A stretch of DNA of 64,000 nucleotides, taken from assembly GCF_001562255.1 (NCBI RefSeq), contig NZ_CP014301.1, positions 1,364,001 to 1,428,000 on the forward strand, read 5' to 3'. Shown here piece after piece: positions 52,101 to 61,204 of this stretch. The translations under genes and the position numbers were made by a program. This DNA is from Bosea sp. PAMC 26642. GTDB taxonomy: Bacteria; Pseudomonadota; Alphaproteobacteria; Rhizobiales; Beijerinckiaceae. The notes below the pieces were generated by a model, which saw only the letters and a list, made by a program, of their open reading frames with translations, did no database searches and had not been told where the DNA came from. Numbering within the stretch: the stretch's first letter is position 1; every line of letters begins with the position of its first letter.

Positions 52101-52853
52101 ATGACGGTATCGAGTGATGAGGACCTCAAAGGGTTGAAGCAGATCGGGCGCATCGTTGCCGATACGCTCGCGTTCATGGGGAGGGCAATCGAGCCCGGCA
52201 TGACCACACGCGAACTCGATCAGATCGGGCGGTCATTCATGGAAACAACCGGAGCCCGCCCGGCTCCAGAGTTGGTCTACGGCTTTCCCGGAGCGACCTG
52301 CATCAGCGTGAACGAGGAGATCGCGCATGGCATCCCAGGTACTCGCAGGATCAGCCGGGGTGATCTGGTAAACATCGACGTTTCGGCCGACAAGGATGGC
52401 TTCTTCGCCGATACCGGAGCGTCGTTTGCCGTGCCGCCCGCTACAAGGGCGGTTGAGCGGCTGTGCCGGGATGGACGCCGGGCGATGTGGATGGGATTGC
52501 GCCAAGTGGGCGCCAATAAGCCGCTGGCCGACATCGGACGCGCTGTGGGCGCTTTCGCGCGAAGGAATGGCTATACGCTCGTGCGCAACCTCGCCAGCCA
52601 CGGCGTGGGCTTGTCCCTGCACGAGGATCCGAAGGAAATCGCGACTTGGCCCGATGCCTCCGAGCGTCGGATCATGAGCGAAGGTCTGGTCTTCACCGTC
52701 GAGCCCTTTCTGTCCCTTGGTGCCGACTTTGCCGAGGACGGCGACGACCCCTGGACCCTCTACAGTCGGCCCAGTGCCCCCACCGTTCAGTATGAGCACA
52801 CGGTTGTCGCCACGCGACACGGGCCTCTGGTTCTCACGCTGCCGGGACTGTAG
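52101..52853 (+). CDS. map: type I methionine aminopeptidase (additional copy)
   Basis: A 250-residue MetAP-1. The five metal ligands are visible: Asp in NIDVSADKDGFFADTG (two Asp), His in NLASHGVGLSLHEDP, Glu in FTVEPFLS and Glu in VQYEHTVVAT. It removes the initiator Met or N-terminal residues from peptides. It is probably an accessory copy, since the housekeeping map gene usually lies beside ribosomal-protein genes. AAGGA precedes the ATG and it follows the oligopeptidase gene in an apparent two-gene operon. Confidence 0.9.
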   Translation: MTVSSDEDLKGLKQIGRIVADTLAFMGRAIEPGMTTRELDQIGRSFMETTGARPAPELVYGFPGATCISVNEEIAHGIPGTRRISRGDLVNIDVSADKDGFFADTGASFAVPPATRAVERLCRDGRRAMWMGLRQVGANKPLADIGRAVGAFARRNGYTLVRNLASHGVGLSLHEDPKEIATWPDASERRIMSEGLVFTVEPFLSLGADFAEDGDDPWTLYSRPSAPTVQYEHTVVATRHGPLVLTLPGL

Positions 52854-52934
52854 AGGCGCAAACCTATGCCTGCGCCCGAGGGCCGGAGGTTGCCGCGGAT
52901 GACGATGGTCCGGCCTGTATCGTGAGCTTCGCAC

Positions 52935-53798
52935 CTATCGCGACAGCTTCATGTGCTGCACATGCTCGACGAGCGCGCGCAGCTTGGGCGCAAGGTTGCG
53001 CCGGTTCGGGTAGTACAGATAGAAGCCCGAAAAAGGAGGAAAGTAGTCGGTCAGGATCGGCACGAGTTCGCCGCTCTCGACCGCCGGCGCGAACGTCTCC
53101 TCCATGCCGAATCTGATGCCGGCGCCGGCGATGGCGAGCTTGATCATCAGGGCCATGTCGTTGGTTGTAACTTCGGGCGCGACCGCGATGTCGAACTCCC
53201 GGCCGCCTTCCCCGAACTCCCAGCGATAGGGCGCGGACTTCGGCGCAGGTCGCCAGCCGATGCAGCTATGCGCCACAAGCTCGCGCGGATGCTGCGGCGC
53301 GCCAAAGCGTTCCAGATAGGACGGCGCGCAGACCGCGGTCTGGCGCTGCTCGCCCGAAACCGGCACCGCGATCATGTCCTGCTCGATCACCTCGCCGAGC
53401 CGGACACCCGCGTCATAGCCCTCGGCGACGATGTCGAACTCTTCGTCGGTGACCGTGACGTCGAGCTGGATATCGGGATTGCCGGCCGTGAACCCACCAA
53501 GGAACGAGCCGGAGAGGAACCGTTCCGCGATGGAGGTGACGGCCAGCCGCAACTGCCCGCGCGGACGGCCCTCGAGGCTACCGACCACCTCGACCGCCGC
53601 ACGCATGTCGGAGAGGGCCGGCGCGACGGAGGCGACGAGACGCTCCCCGGCCTCGGTCAGGCCGACGCTGCGCGTCGTGCGCCGGACGAGCGCAACTCCC
53701 AGGCTCGCCTCCAGGCGGCGGATGGTCTGACTGACGGCCGAGCGGGTCACGCCGAGCCGACAGCCGCTCCATCCTCCATGAAATATGAGCCAGCTCAA
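52935..53798 (-). pseudogene. LysR-family regulator lacking the start of its helix-turn-helix
   Basis: From GVTRSAVSQTIRRLEASLG onward it is a good LysR protein (RTTRSVGLTEAGERL, effector domain with QDMIAVPVSG, end YYPNRRNLAPKLRALVEHVQ). The expected first 25-30 residues (the DLxxFxxVxExGSFxxAA helix) are absent: upstream is FHGGWSGCRL in frame and noise beyond. DNA binding should be lost. The 288-codon open frame starts with a codon of doubtful use. No new promoter or target gene was evident. Confidence 0.7.
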
Positions 53799-54036
53799 AC
53801 AGCATAAGGCCGGAGCGCGCGCTCATCGCTGCATTTCAGAAACGGAGTGGTAACGATCCCTACCTTGGCGAGTGATCGCGTTATAAGCCGGATTGAGAGC
53901 TGGCCATCTGCCCGGCGCACCTCTCGTCGCCGACCGCTGCATGGGCGACGTCGCTTGATGCGCCGATTAGGAGCAGCCTCGCCATGGACGAGGGTTTGGC
54001 CTACATGGTGAACTTCGGAAACGTCGCAGGTAGCCA

Positions 54037-54528
54037 ATGAGCATCGTCCCGGAGCCAACTCGGCCAGGTCAGGACAGCGTCTGGACCTTCCCGCGACCGG
54101 CTATCGCGGAGCCCTGTGACCGACGCATCGTAATCCGCCATCGCGGCGAGACAGTTGCCGACACGACGGCTTCTGTCCGCGTAATCGAAACCAGCCATCC
54201 GCCGACTTATTATATTCCGCCAGACAGCGTGAACGCTCGGCTGCTGCCGTCGCCGCATCGTTCGATCTGCGAGTGGAAAGGGCAGGCGAGCTATATCGAT
54301 CTGGTGTTTGGGTCCGAGACGCTGCGCCAAGTCGGCTGGCTTTATCCATCGCCGACGCCTGCCTTCGCAATCCTGGCCGACTTCATCGCCTTCTACGCAC
54401 AGCCGTTCGACGAATGCCTGGTCGATGGCGAAGTGGTCACCCCACAGCCCGGCGGCTTCTATGGCGGCTGGATAACATCCCACGTCGCCGGACCGTTCAA
54501 GGGCATCCCCGGTAGTCGGTTCTGGTAG
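54037..54528 (+). CDS. DUF427 domain protein
   Basis: A 163-residue protein of the DUF427 family (nucleotidyltransferase-unrelated, small beta-rich fold). Marks include VRVIETSHPPTYYIPPDSVN, STEWKG-like ICEWKGQASYIDLV, and YPSPTPAF with the closing GGFYGGWITSHVAGPFKG. The function is unknown. It stands alone; its ATG overlaps no neighbour and the upstream site is weak. Confidence 0.82.
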   Translation: MSIVPEPTRPGQDSVWTFPRPAIAEPCDRRIVIRHRGETVADTTASVRVIETSHPPTYYIPPDSVNARLLPSPHRSICEWKGQASYIDLVFGSETLRQVGWLYPSPTPAFAILADFIAFYAQPFDECLVDGEVVTPQPGGFYGGWITSHVAGPFKGIPGSRFW

Positions 54529-54895
54529 TCGATCTGGCAAAAATCTTGGCATGACGCGAACCGTCACCACTGCTCGCGCCTCTTTTTGTTGGAAGCCTTC
54601 ACACTTGCCGGCACAGAGACGTTGGCGCGGTCTACTGGACTGCTGCCAGTTCTTTGGACCGGCAGATAAGGTATTTTCTTGCTTTCTCCGTACTCGAAGG
54701 GACTAGTCTAAGCGCCGAGTCCTCAGATCGAGATTAATCACCTACCACATTGTTAAATCTTGGACCCCAGCACGGGGAGGGCCTGTCCTGAGCCTAGCTT
54801 TTGTTCTTGAGAGTTGTTCTCCGCCATGAACGGAGTTGTAACGTCAGAAGAGGCGGCCGCATCCGGGAAGCGCCGCCGATGCAATGCAGCACACC
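54529..54895. other. gap with no supported gene
   Basis: These 367 bp contain no convincing frame, repeat or RNA. The end of the epimerase gene follows immediately. Confidence 0.45.
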
Positions 54896-55789
54896 TCAGC
54901 GCGCCGGCATGGCCGCCAGCATGGCGTCGATGCCGTCCTCCATACATGTATGCGGCACATAACCCAGCGCCGCCTGCAATCCGTCGTTGGCGAAGCTCCA
55001 GGCCGATGGCGGCGTGACGTCTGGTTGCGGCGCGAGCCTGAGTCCCGGAAACCGGGTCGCTAAATGCGCCGCCGCCTCGCGCATCAGGCGCTTGTCGCCG
55101 ACGACGTTGAAGACATGGTTGCCTGAGAGCGAGGCCGTCGCCGCGCAGGCCGTGACCTCGGCGGCGTCGCCAATCCAGGTCCAGTCGATCGGCTCCCGAA
55201 AATCGGGGAAGGCGAGGTCGCCGGCCCCGCTCGCCGCCTGCTCCACCAGCGTCTGAATCGCGCGCCAGCCGCGTGCCCGGCCGAGGCCGTAGACCGAGCC
55301 GAAGCGCAGGCCGATGAGGGTCAGGTCGGGATTGTCGGCTGCAAAGGCGCGGGCGAGATGTTCGCCAAAGGCTTTGGTCGCACCATAGACGCTGGCGGGG
55401 CGCGCCATGGCCGCATCGCCCGGCACTGTGTCGGCGTCGCCGAGCGCCGCGACAGAGCTTGCATAGACGATGCGCTTTGCGCCGGTCTCGAGCGCGGCGG
55501 CAAAGACATGGGCGGTCCCGAGCGCGTTGACCCGGGTTGCCGCGGCGATGTCGGCCTTCGCGTCGAGCGTAAGAAGGGCCGCAAGATGGACGATGATGTC
55601 GGGCCGAAACGCCGAGAAGGCCGACGTGACGTCACCCATCTCGGCGACGTCGCATGCGCGGAAGGTGATGTCGGGCCGGGCAGGGGGGGCTGATATGTCG
55701 AGAGCTTGCACCTCGTGGCCGTCGCCGGCGAGCCTCATGGCCGAGGCAAGTCCGAGGAAGCCAGCGCCGCCAGTGATCGCGATACGCAT
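54896..55789 (-). CDS. NAD-dependent epimerase/dehydratase family protein
   Basis: A 297-residue extended SDR: AITGGAGFLGLASAMRLAGD, ASSVAALGD with catalytic YGATKAFGEHLARAF, and GLRFGSVYGLGRARGW. The layout resembles D-erythronate/tetronate dehydrogenases (DenD) and UDP-sugar epimerase relatives, so it may oxidise a small hydroxyacid or sugar acid. It lies 12 bp downstream of the ABC ATPase gene on the same strand and is probably co-transcribed, so the imported solute is a likely substrate. Confidence 0.85.
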   Translation of the reverse strand: MRIAITGGAGFLGLASAMRLAGDGHEVQALDISAPPARPDITFRACDVAEMGDVTSAFSAFRPDIIVHLAALLTLDAKADIAAATRVNALGTAHVFAAALETGAKRIVYASSVAALGDADTVPGDAAMARPASVYGATKAFGEHLARAFAADNPDLTLIGLRFGSVYGLGRARGWRAIQTLVEQAASGAGDLAFPDFREPIDWTWIGDAAEVTACAATASLSGNHVFNVVGDKRLMREAAAHLATRFPGLRLAPQPDVTPPSAWSFANDGLQAALGYVPHTCMEDGIDAMLAAMPAR

Positions 55790-55801
55790 GGCGCGCGGCG
55801 C

Positions 55802-56581
55802 TCAATACTTGATCACGCCAAAACGGCGAAAGGCGTCGTGGATGCGGTCGGCATAGGCGTTGAAGCTTGGATAGTCGCCGAGATGGGCCGGGCGCGGACG
55901 CGGCAATTCGATCGCGATCTCGTCGACCACACGGCCCGGCGTCGGCGACATCACCAGCACGCGGTCCGACAGGCCGATCGCCTCGTCGATCGAATGGGTG
56001 ATGAAGACGACGGTCTTGCCGGTCTCCAGCCAGAGCATTTCGAGGTCGTGCCGAATCTGCGTGCGCGTGATCGCGTCGAGCGCCCCGAAGGGCTCGTCCA
56101 TCATCAGCACGGAGGGGTCGTGGATCAGCGCGCGCGCGATCGAAACGCGCTGGCGCATGCCGCCGGAAAGTTGCTTGGGATAGCGGTCGGCGGCATGGCT
56201 GATTCCGAGCTTGCCGAAAAGTTCGAGCGCGCGCGCCTTGGCGGCGCCCAGCGGCAGCCCGCGGATCTCGGCCTGCAGCATGACGTTCTCCAGCGCCGTC
56301 CTGAAGTCCAGCAGGAGATGGTCCTGGAAGACGATGCCGATATCGGTCAGCGGCGAGGTCAGCGCGCGGCCATCGACCAGCAGTTCGCCGGCGGTGACTG
56401 GGATCAGCCCCGCCGCCATCAGCATGAAGGTGCTCTTGCCGCAGCCGGACGGGCCGATCAGGCTGACGAATTCGCCGGACCGGATGTCGAGGGTCAGGCC
56501 ATCGACGGCGGTGAAGCCGCCGAAGGTCTTGACGATGCCGCGCCCGGTGATCGAGGCGGCGGTGGCCGAGGCCGAGGTCAC
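55802..56581 (-). CDS. ABC transporter ATP-binding protein (nitrate/sulfonate/taurine type)
   Basis: A 259-residue ATPase: Walker A LIGPSGCGKSTF, Q-loop VFQDHLLLDF, signature QLSGGMRQRVSIARAL, Walker B VLMMDEPFGALD and the switch His in FITHSIDEAIGLSD. It matches SsuB/TauB-type importers. It is 7 bp downstream of the binding-protein gene. Confidence 0.93.
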   Translation of the reverse strand: MTSASATAASITGRGIVKTFGGFTAVDGLTLDIRSGEFVSLIGPSGCGKSTFMLMAAGLIPVTAGELLVDGRALTSPLTDIGIVFQDHLLLDFRTALENVMLQAEIRGLPLGAAKARALELFGKLGISHAADRYPKQLSGGMRQRVSIARALIHDPSVLMMDEPFGALDAITRTQIRHDLEMLWLETGKTVVFITHSIDEAIGLSDRVLVMSPTPGRVVDEIAIELPRPRPAHLGDYPSFNAYADRIHDAFRRFGVIKY

Positions 56582-56588
56582 GCGCGCC

Positions 56589-57581
56589 TCACGAACACGC
56601 TGCCGCGGAGGCCGGCAGCAGTTCGGTGGTGTAGTAGTCGGTGATCGGCTTGTCCTTTGGCAGGCCGAGATACTGGGTCAACAGGTCGTAGCTGACGGTC
56701 CAGTTCTTGTCCGGCACCCGGCCAAGCGCGGTTGCGCCCGGCGCGCAGAGCAGCTTATTGACGACCTCGAACTGCGCCAGCACCTGCGCCTTCTTTACCG
56801 CCGGGAACTGCGCCACGACGGCGTCGGCGGCGGCATCGGGGTTTTTCCGCGCGGCGTCCCAGCCCTGGAGGCTAGCCTCGACGAACTTCTTGAAGAGCTC
56901 CGCATCGGCCTTGATCCGGTCGTCGCGGGCTATCATCGAGAGGCCGACGGTCGGCACGCCGATGTCGCGGTAGAACAGATCGCGGATCTTGAAGCCGCGT
57001 TCGCGGATCTGGATCGAATGGAAATCCGCGCCGCCGAGGATGGCGTCGACCTTCTTTTCCAGCAGCGCGCCGACGAAGGCGCCGGGGTCGATCGCAATGA
57101 CGTCGACCTTGGTCTTGTCGATCTGGTTGCTGGCAAGGATGGCCTCCAGCAGCGTCGTCTGCGCCGTGCCGGGCTGGACCGCGACCTTCTTGCCGACGAG
57201 ATCCTTGGGCGAGGCGATGCCGCTGTCCTCCAGCGCGATAATGGCGAAGCCGTTGGTCTGGAGCACGGGCGCGATGATCTTCACCGGCGCGCCCTTGGTG
57301 CGAAGTTGCATGGCGGCCGGCGCGTCGGCGAAGCCGATATCGGTCTGGCCGGTGGCGACCATCTGGGCGGTGGTGCCCGAGCCCTTGCCCTCCTCGATCG
57401 TCAGGTTGATGCCGGCCTTCTCGTAAAGGCCCATCTGCTTGGCCATCATGAAGCCGGCATTGGGCGCGGCGGCGAGGAAGTTCAGCGTGATCTTCATCGG
57501 CTTGCCTGCGCCTTGCGCGAAGGCTGTGGTCGCGCTCAGCGCCAGCATGGCGGCAGTGGTCAGAAGCGTTCGGCGGTTCAT
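56589..57581 (-). CDS. NMT1/SsuA-type substrate-binding protein
   Basis: A 330-residue periplasmic binding protein. The signal peptide MNRRTLLTTAAMLALSATTAFAQ is cleaved after AFA, about residue 22. The mature part has ITLNFLAAAPNAGFMMAKQ and EGKGSGTTAQMVATGQTDIG, which are features of the NMT1/THI5-like family that binds pyrimidine, sulfonate, nitrate or aromatic ligands. The specific ligand is not evident. It belongs to the importer with the adjacent ATPase and permease. Confidence 0.92.
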   Translation of the reverse strand: MNRRTLLTTAAMLALSATTAFAQGAGKPMKITLNFLAAAPNAGFMMAKQMGLYEKAGINLTIEEGKGSGTTAQMVATGQTDIGFADAPAAMQLRTKGAPVKIIAPVLQTNGFAIIALEDSGIASPKDLVGKKVAVQPGTAQTTLLEAILASNQIDKTKVDVIAIDPGAFVGALLEKKVDAILGGADFHSIQIRERGFKIRDLFYRDIGVPTVGLSMIARDDRIKADAELFKKFVEASLQGWDAARKNPDAAADAVVAQFPAVKKAQVLAQFEVVNKLLCAPGATALGRVPDKNWTVSYDLLTQYLGLPKDKPITDYYTTELLPASAAACS

Positions 57582-57647
57582 GGTCTCGATCCTCCCTGAG
57601 AAAGTCCGGTTGAGCCCGGCTCGATGATTGGTGGTCGGCGGTAAGAC

Positions 57648-58469
57648 TCAGCTCTTGCGCTGCCATGGCATCAGCAGCACCTCGAGCCCGTCGACGAGGT
57701 AGCTGAACAGGATGCCGACAACGCTGAGCGCAACGAGGCAGGCGAAGATGAGCGGCATGTCGAGGAAGCTCGTGCCGCGCAGCAGCAGGTAACCCAGCCC
57801 GGCGTTGGCCCCGACGAACTCGCCGACGATCGCGCCGGTCGCCGCGAAGACGGCCGAGACCTTGAGGCCGGAGAAGATGTAGGTCAGCGCGGCGGGCACT
57901 CGGACATAGCGGAAGGTCTGCCAGGCGGTCGCGCCCATCGAGCGGGTCAGATAAAGCACGCGCTCGTCGAGCGCCCTGAAGCCGGTCATGCTGGCGACCA
58001 GCGTCGGGAAAAAGCAGAGCAGGAAGGTCAGCAGCACCTTCGGGAACAGGCCGAAGCCGAACCAGACCACGAAGAGCGGCGCGATCGCGATCTTCGGCAC
58101 GAGCTGGAAGAAGACAATGACCGGATAGACCGCCTTCTCCAGAATGCGGACCGAGACGATGATGTAGCCGAGCGGGATCGAGATCACCGCCGCCATCAGG
58201 AAGCCGAGCACGATCTCATTGGCCGTGACCAGCGTGTGCTGGAAGATCAGCGCGCGGTCGGTCCAGAGCCGCTCGAAGAAGGCACTTGGTATCGGCAGGA
58301 TGTATTCCGGCACGCCGGCCAGCGGCACGAGCCACTCCCACGCAAGCAGCAGCACGGCAAAGCTCGCCAAAGGCCAAGCGATAGCAGACGCCAACTCGGC
58401 GGCCTTGCCCGGGCCGGCGTCCTGCGCGGCCGGCGGCCGCGGCGCGGCTATTGCGGCGTCGTCGGTCAT
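57648..58469 (-). CDS. ABC transporter permease (SsuC/TauC type)
   Basis: A 273-residue inner-membrane protein with about six helices and the EAA loop region GFRALDERVLYLTRSMGATA WQTFRYV-like sequence. It ends VDGLEVLLMPWQRKS. Its ATG overlaps the stop of the IclR gene by 4 bp, so regulator and transporter are one transcript. A gap of 66 bp separates it from the binding-protein gene. Confidence 0.9.
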   Translation of the reverse strand: MTDDAAIAAPRPPAAQDAGPGKAAELASAIAWPLASFAVLLLAWEWLVPLAGVPEYILPIPSAFFERLWTDRALIFQHTLVTANEIVLGFLMAAVISIPLGYIIVSVRILEKAVYPVIVFFQLVPKIAIAPLFVVWFGFGLFPKVLLTFLLCFFPTLVASMTGFRALDERVLYLTRSMGATAWQTFRYVRVPAALTYIFSGLKVSAVFAATGAIVGEFVGANAGLGYLLLRGTSFLDMPLIFACLVALSVVGILFSYLVDGLEVLLMPWQRKS

Positions 58470-59329
58470 GCCGATGTTCCTGCAAGCGTGGAGAGTGCGA
58501 GTGTCGGTCGAGGCTGGCCGTTGAGGGACGGCGTCGCCAGCTTCCGGATCTGACGGCGGCGCAGCGGCCAGATCGCCGTCATCTCGTCGGCCGCGTGGCG
58601 GAGTGCGTCCGCGATGACGCCGCGCCGCTCCTCGGTCATGCGCGGCGACGGGCCCGCAACGCTGAGCGTGCCGGCGATAGGCGCATCGGCCTCGGGGCCG
58701 GAGCGGAAGGTCGTAGCCAGCGCGACCGTGCCGATCTCGCCTTCCTCGACGGCGAGCGCGACGCCGCGCCTACGGGTTTCGGCGAGATGGTCGCGCAAGG
58801 CATCGACATCCGAGAGGGCATTGGGGCCGGTGCGCCCTTGCGCGTCAAAGCCGCGCGCGCAGACGATACGCAGCGCTTCGCTCTCGGGGAGGGAGGCGAG
58901 CCAGGCCTTGCCGGTCGCGGTCGCGTGCAACACGATCTCCGTGCCCATCGGCGGTTCGTAGCGCAGGCCGGCTGTGGCGCCTTGGGCGCGGGCAATCCAG
59001 ACCAGGTTCTCGTCCTCGACGACGGCGAGGCGGCAATATTCGCGGGTGGCGCGGGCGAGCTCATCGAGCACGATCTGTCCGGCATCTGGCAGGCTGCGCA
59101 GATCGAGATTGCGGAAGGCGAGCTGCGAGAGCTTCAGCGTCAGACCATAGGCCCCCGACGCCGCATCCCGCGCGACGAAACCGCGCTCGGACAAGGTCGT
59201 CAACAGGCGGTGGGTCGCGCTGGCCGGCAGGTCGAGACGTTCGGCAAGCAGGCTGAGATCGACGCCGTCGGGTTCGCCCGCCAGCGCCTCCAGCATCTTG
59301 AACGCTCGCTCCACCGCTGCGATCGTCAC
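58466..59329 (-). CDS. IclR-family transcriptional regulator
   Basis: A 287-residue regulator. The N-terminal helix-turn-helix has AVERAFKMLEALAGEPDGVD and LPASATHRLLTTLSERG, and the C-terminal effector domain has GTEIVLHATATGKAWLASLP. It heads the minus-strand transcript with the ABC importer and epimerase genes, and it is divergent from the 59462 gene. A perfect 17-bp palindrome lies in the gap and is a likely binding site. Confidence 0.92.
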   Translation of the reverse strand: MTIAAVERAFKMLEALAGEPDGVDLSLLAERLDLPASATHRLLTTLSERGFVARDAASGAYGLTLKLSQLAFRNLDLRSLPDAGQIVLDELARATREYCRLAVVEDENLVWIARAQGATAGLRYEPPMGTEIVLHATATGKAWLASLPESEALRIVCARGFDAQGRTGPNALSDVDALRDHLAETRRRGVALAVEEGEIGTVALATTFRSGPEADAPIAGTLSVAGPSPRMTEERRGVIADALRHAADEMTAIWPLRRRQIRKLATPSLNGQPRPTLALSTLAGTSA

Positions 59330-59353
59330 TGTCCCATCCCTGTCGCTTTATTT

Positions 59354-59370
59354 TTGGAATTAAATTCCAA
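59354..59370. promoter_or_regulatory. perfect palindrome, likely IclR operator
   Basis: TTGGAATT-A-AATTCCAA is a perfect 17-bp palindrome, 24 bp upstream of the IclR start and 91 bp upstream of the divergent 59462 gene. A second partial repeat, AATTCAGAATT, follows. The TGGAATT-AATTCCA form is a known shape of IclR-family sites. Confidence 0.7.
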
Positions 59371-59461
59371 TTCAGAATTGAGTTTCGTATAAGGGCGTCC
59401 AGATGCGGAGTCAACGCGTCTAGTCAAAGTTGCAAAACCAGAAAAAAACCGGAGGATTGCC

Positions 59462-60160
59462 GTGAGCTTGGCAGGTGAGGGGGCGGTCGCGATCTGGCAC
59501 GACATCGCGCCGGAGGGGCGTGCGAATTTCTATGCCTGGCATGGGCAGGAGCATATGCCCGAGCGCGTCGGCATTCCTGGCTTCCTGCGCGGACGGCGTT
59601 ATGTCGCGATAGAGGCGGATCTGGAATTCTTCAATCTCTACGAGGCGTTGAGCGTCGAAGTTCTCAAGAGCCAGGACTATGCGGCCCGCGTTAACGCGCC
59701 TACCCCATGGACGCTCGACGCCGTCAAGGCATTCCGTGACGTAGCGCGCTCGATCTGCCGCGTCGCTCATAGCGCGGGACCCGCGCAAGGCGGTCTGATG
59801 GCCACGCTGCGCTACGACGTGGCCGACGAAAATACGGCCGAACACAAGGGCGCGCTGCTGCGCCAGACCATTCCCGATCTGCTGGCCATGCCCGGCGTCG
59901 CCGGCGTGCACCTGCTGACGGCGGACGCGCAGGCGAGCGGCGTCGCAACCGCCGAACAGACTGCGCGCGGCGTTGCCAATGTCGTGCCGCGCTGGGTGCT
60001 GCTGCTAGAAGGCTGGGGTGACGAGGACAACTTCGTCGCGCTCGCCAAGGCCGAGCTGGCCTCCTTGAAGATGGATACGCTTGGGGCGCGGGGCCCGTAT
60101 TCACTGGGGCTCTACCGCCACCAGATCACCCGGACCAAGACCGCCTGGAGCGCCGGCTGA
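59462..60160 (+). CDS. double dimeric-barrel protein, EthD/DUF4286-like
   Basis: A 232-residue protein starting with GTG at 59462, 5 bp after GGAGG. It appears to have two related ferredoxin-like halves: residues 8-75 (AIWHDIAPEGRANFYAWHGQ then EHMPERVGIPGFLRGRRYVA) and about 110-220 (LMATLRYDVADENTAEHKGA to PRWVLLLEGWGDEDNF). The half with H-x-E-H-M-PER resembles EthD/ABM-type enzymes acting on aromatic or enol substrates. It shares the single base 60160 with the start of the SDR gene. No specific function is known. Confidence 0.75.
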   Translation: MSLAGEGAVAIWHDIAPEGRANFYAWHGQEHMPERVGIPGFLRGRRYVAIEADLEFFNLYEALSVEVLKSQDYAARVNAPTPWTLDAVKAFRDVARSICRVAHSAGPAQGGLMATLRYDVADENTAEHKGALLRQTIPDLLAMPGVAGVHLLTADAQASGVATAEQTARGVANVVPRWVLLLEGWGDEDNFVALAKAELASLKMDTLGARGPYSLGLYRHQITRTKTAWSAG

Positions 60161-60936
60161 TGGGCGCGACCTACGACCTCACGGGCCGCGTCGCCATCGT
60201 CACCGGCGGGGCGGGCGGACTCGGGCGCGGCATCGCGCGGGCGCTGCTGGAGGCGGGGGCAAGCGTCGAACTCTGGGATGAGAATGAAGTAGCTCTGGAC
60301 GAAGCGGCGGCCGAACTCGGCGCGAGGTCGCAGGCACGGCAACTCGACATCACTGACGCTGCGGCGGTCGACACGGCCGCCAAATCCGCCTTCGCGGCAC
60401 ATAGGCGCATCGACATCCTGATCAACAATGCCGGGATGCTCGGCGAGGTGAGGCCGGTCTGGGAAACCTCCCCCGAAAACTTTCAGCGTGTGCTGCAGGT
60501 TAATCTGTTCGGGGCCTATCTCGTCACCCGCGCCATCGTCGGGCGCATGCGCGTGCAGCCGGCACGGGATGCAACGCCGCATCACTTGCGCGGCCATGTC
60601 GTCAACATCGCCTCGATCCAGGGCAAGGAGGGCATGGCAATGGCCGCTGCCTATTCTGCCTCCAAGGCGGGGCTGATCGCGCTGACCAAGAGCGTCGCCA
60701 AGGAATGCGCTCGCGAAGGCATCATCGTCACCGCAGTGACACCGGCCGCCGCAGAGACCGCGATGGCCAAGCAAATATCCGCCGAACGCCGCGCAGACAT
60801 TTTGGCCCGCATCCCGATGGGCCGCTTCGTCGAGATCGACGAGGTGGCGCGGCTGGTGCTCTGGCTCTCGTCGGACGAGTGCTCGTTCTCAACAGGCGGC
60901 GTGTTCGATTTGTCGGGGGGCAGGGCGAGCTATTGA
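60160..60936 (+). CDS. SDR-family oxidoreductase
   Basis: A 258-residue classical SDR: TGGAGGLGRGIARALLEAGA, LINNAGMLGEV, NIASIQGKEGMAMAAA with catalytic YSASKAGLIALTKS, and the end GGVFDLSGGRASY. The ATG overlaps the TGA of the preceding gene by 1 bp, so they are translated together. With the IclR-linked importer and the epimerase opposite, it probably processes the imported compound. Confidence 0.92.
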   Translation: MGATYDLTGRVAIVTGGAGGLGRGIARALLEAGASVELWDENEVALDEAAAELGARSQARQLDITDAAAVDTAAKSAFAAHRRIDILINNAGMLGEVRPVWETSPENFQRVLQVNLFGAYLVTRAIVGRMRVQPARDATPHHLRGHVVNIASIQGKEGMAMAAAYSASKAGLIALTKSVAKECAREGIIVTAVTPAAAETAMAKQISAERRADILARIPMGRFVEIDEVARLVLWLSSDECSFSTGGVFDLSGGRASY

Positions 60937-61004
60937 GCGGCGGCTAGGCTCAGGACCTAATTGTCCGATTTGATATATAATTCACGGTGTCCGGGACGAT
61001 GCTG

Positions 61005-61120
61005 TGATGGGTGATTTGTTTTTTCTGGGCGAGCGCCCGATGGCGCAGATCGCGGGGTATTTCCCGCAATCGCATGGCGTGCCGCGGGTCGATAAGCGTA
61101 GGGGACTTTCCGGCTTCTGC
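61005..61120 (+). mobile_element. IS5-family transposase fragment, plus strand
   Basis: The frame DLFFLGERPMAQIAGYFPQS followed by HGVPRVDKRRGLSGF matches the N-terminus of IS5-type orfA (ARIxPxFPxSHGxPRVDDRRVISGI). It stops being similar after about 61120. Confidence 0.7.
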
Positions 61121-61126
61121 TCGACG

Positions 61127-61202
61127 GGATGCAGGGTTCGATGCCGTTGGCTGCGAGTGCCTGGCGGAACGGAGTGCTGTTGTAGCCTCTGTCGGCGATC
61201 AG
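61127..61202 (-). mobile_element. IS5-family transposase fragment, minus strand
   Basis: The minus strand reads LIADRGYNSTPFRQALAANG then IEPCIP, the ADRGYD region of the IS5 DDE domain. It is inverted relative to the fragment just upstream, so the two scraps were brought together by rearrangement. Confidence 0.7.
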
Positions 61203-61204
61203 CT

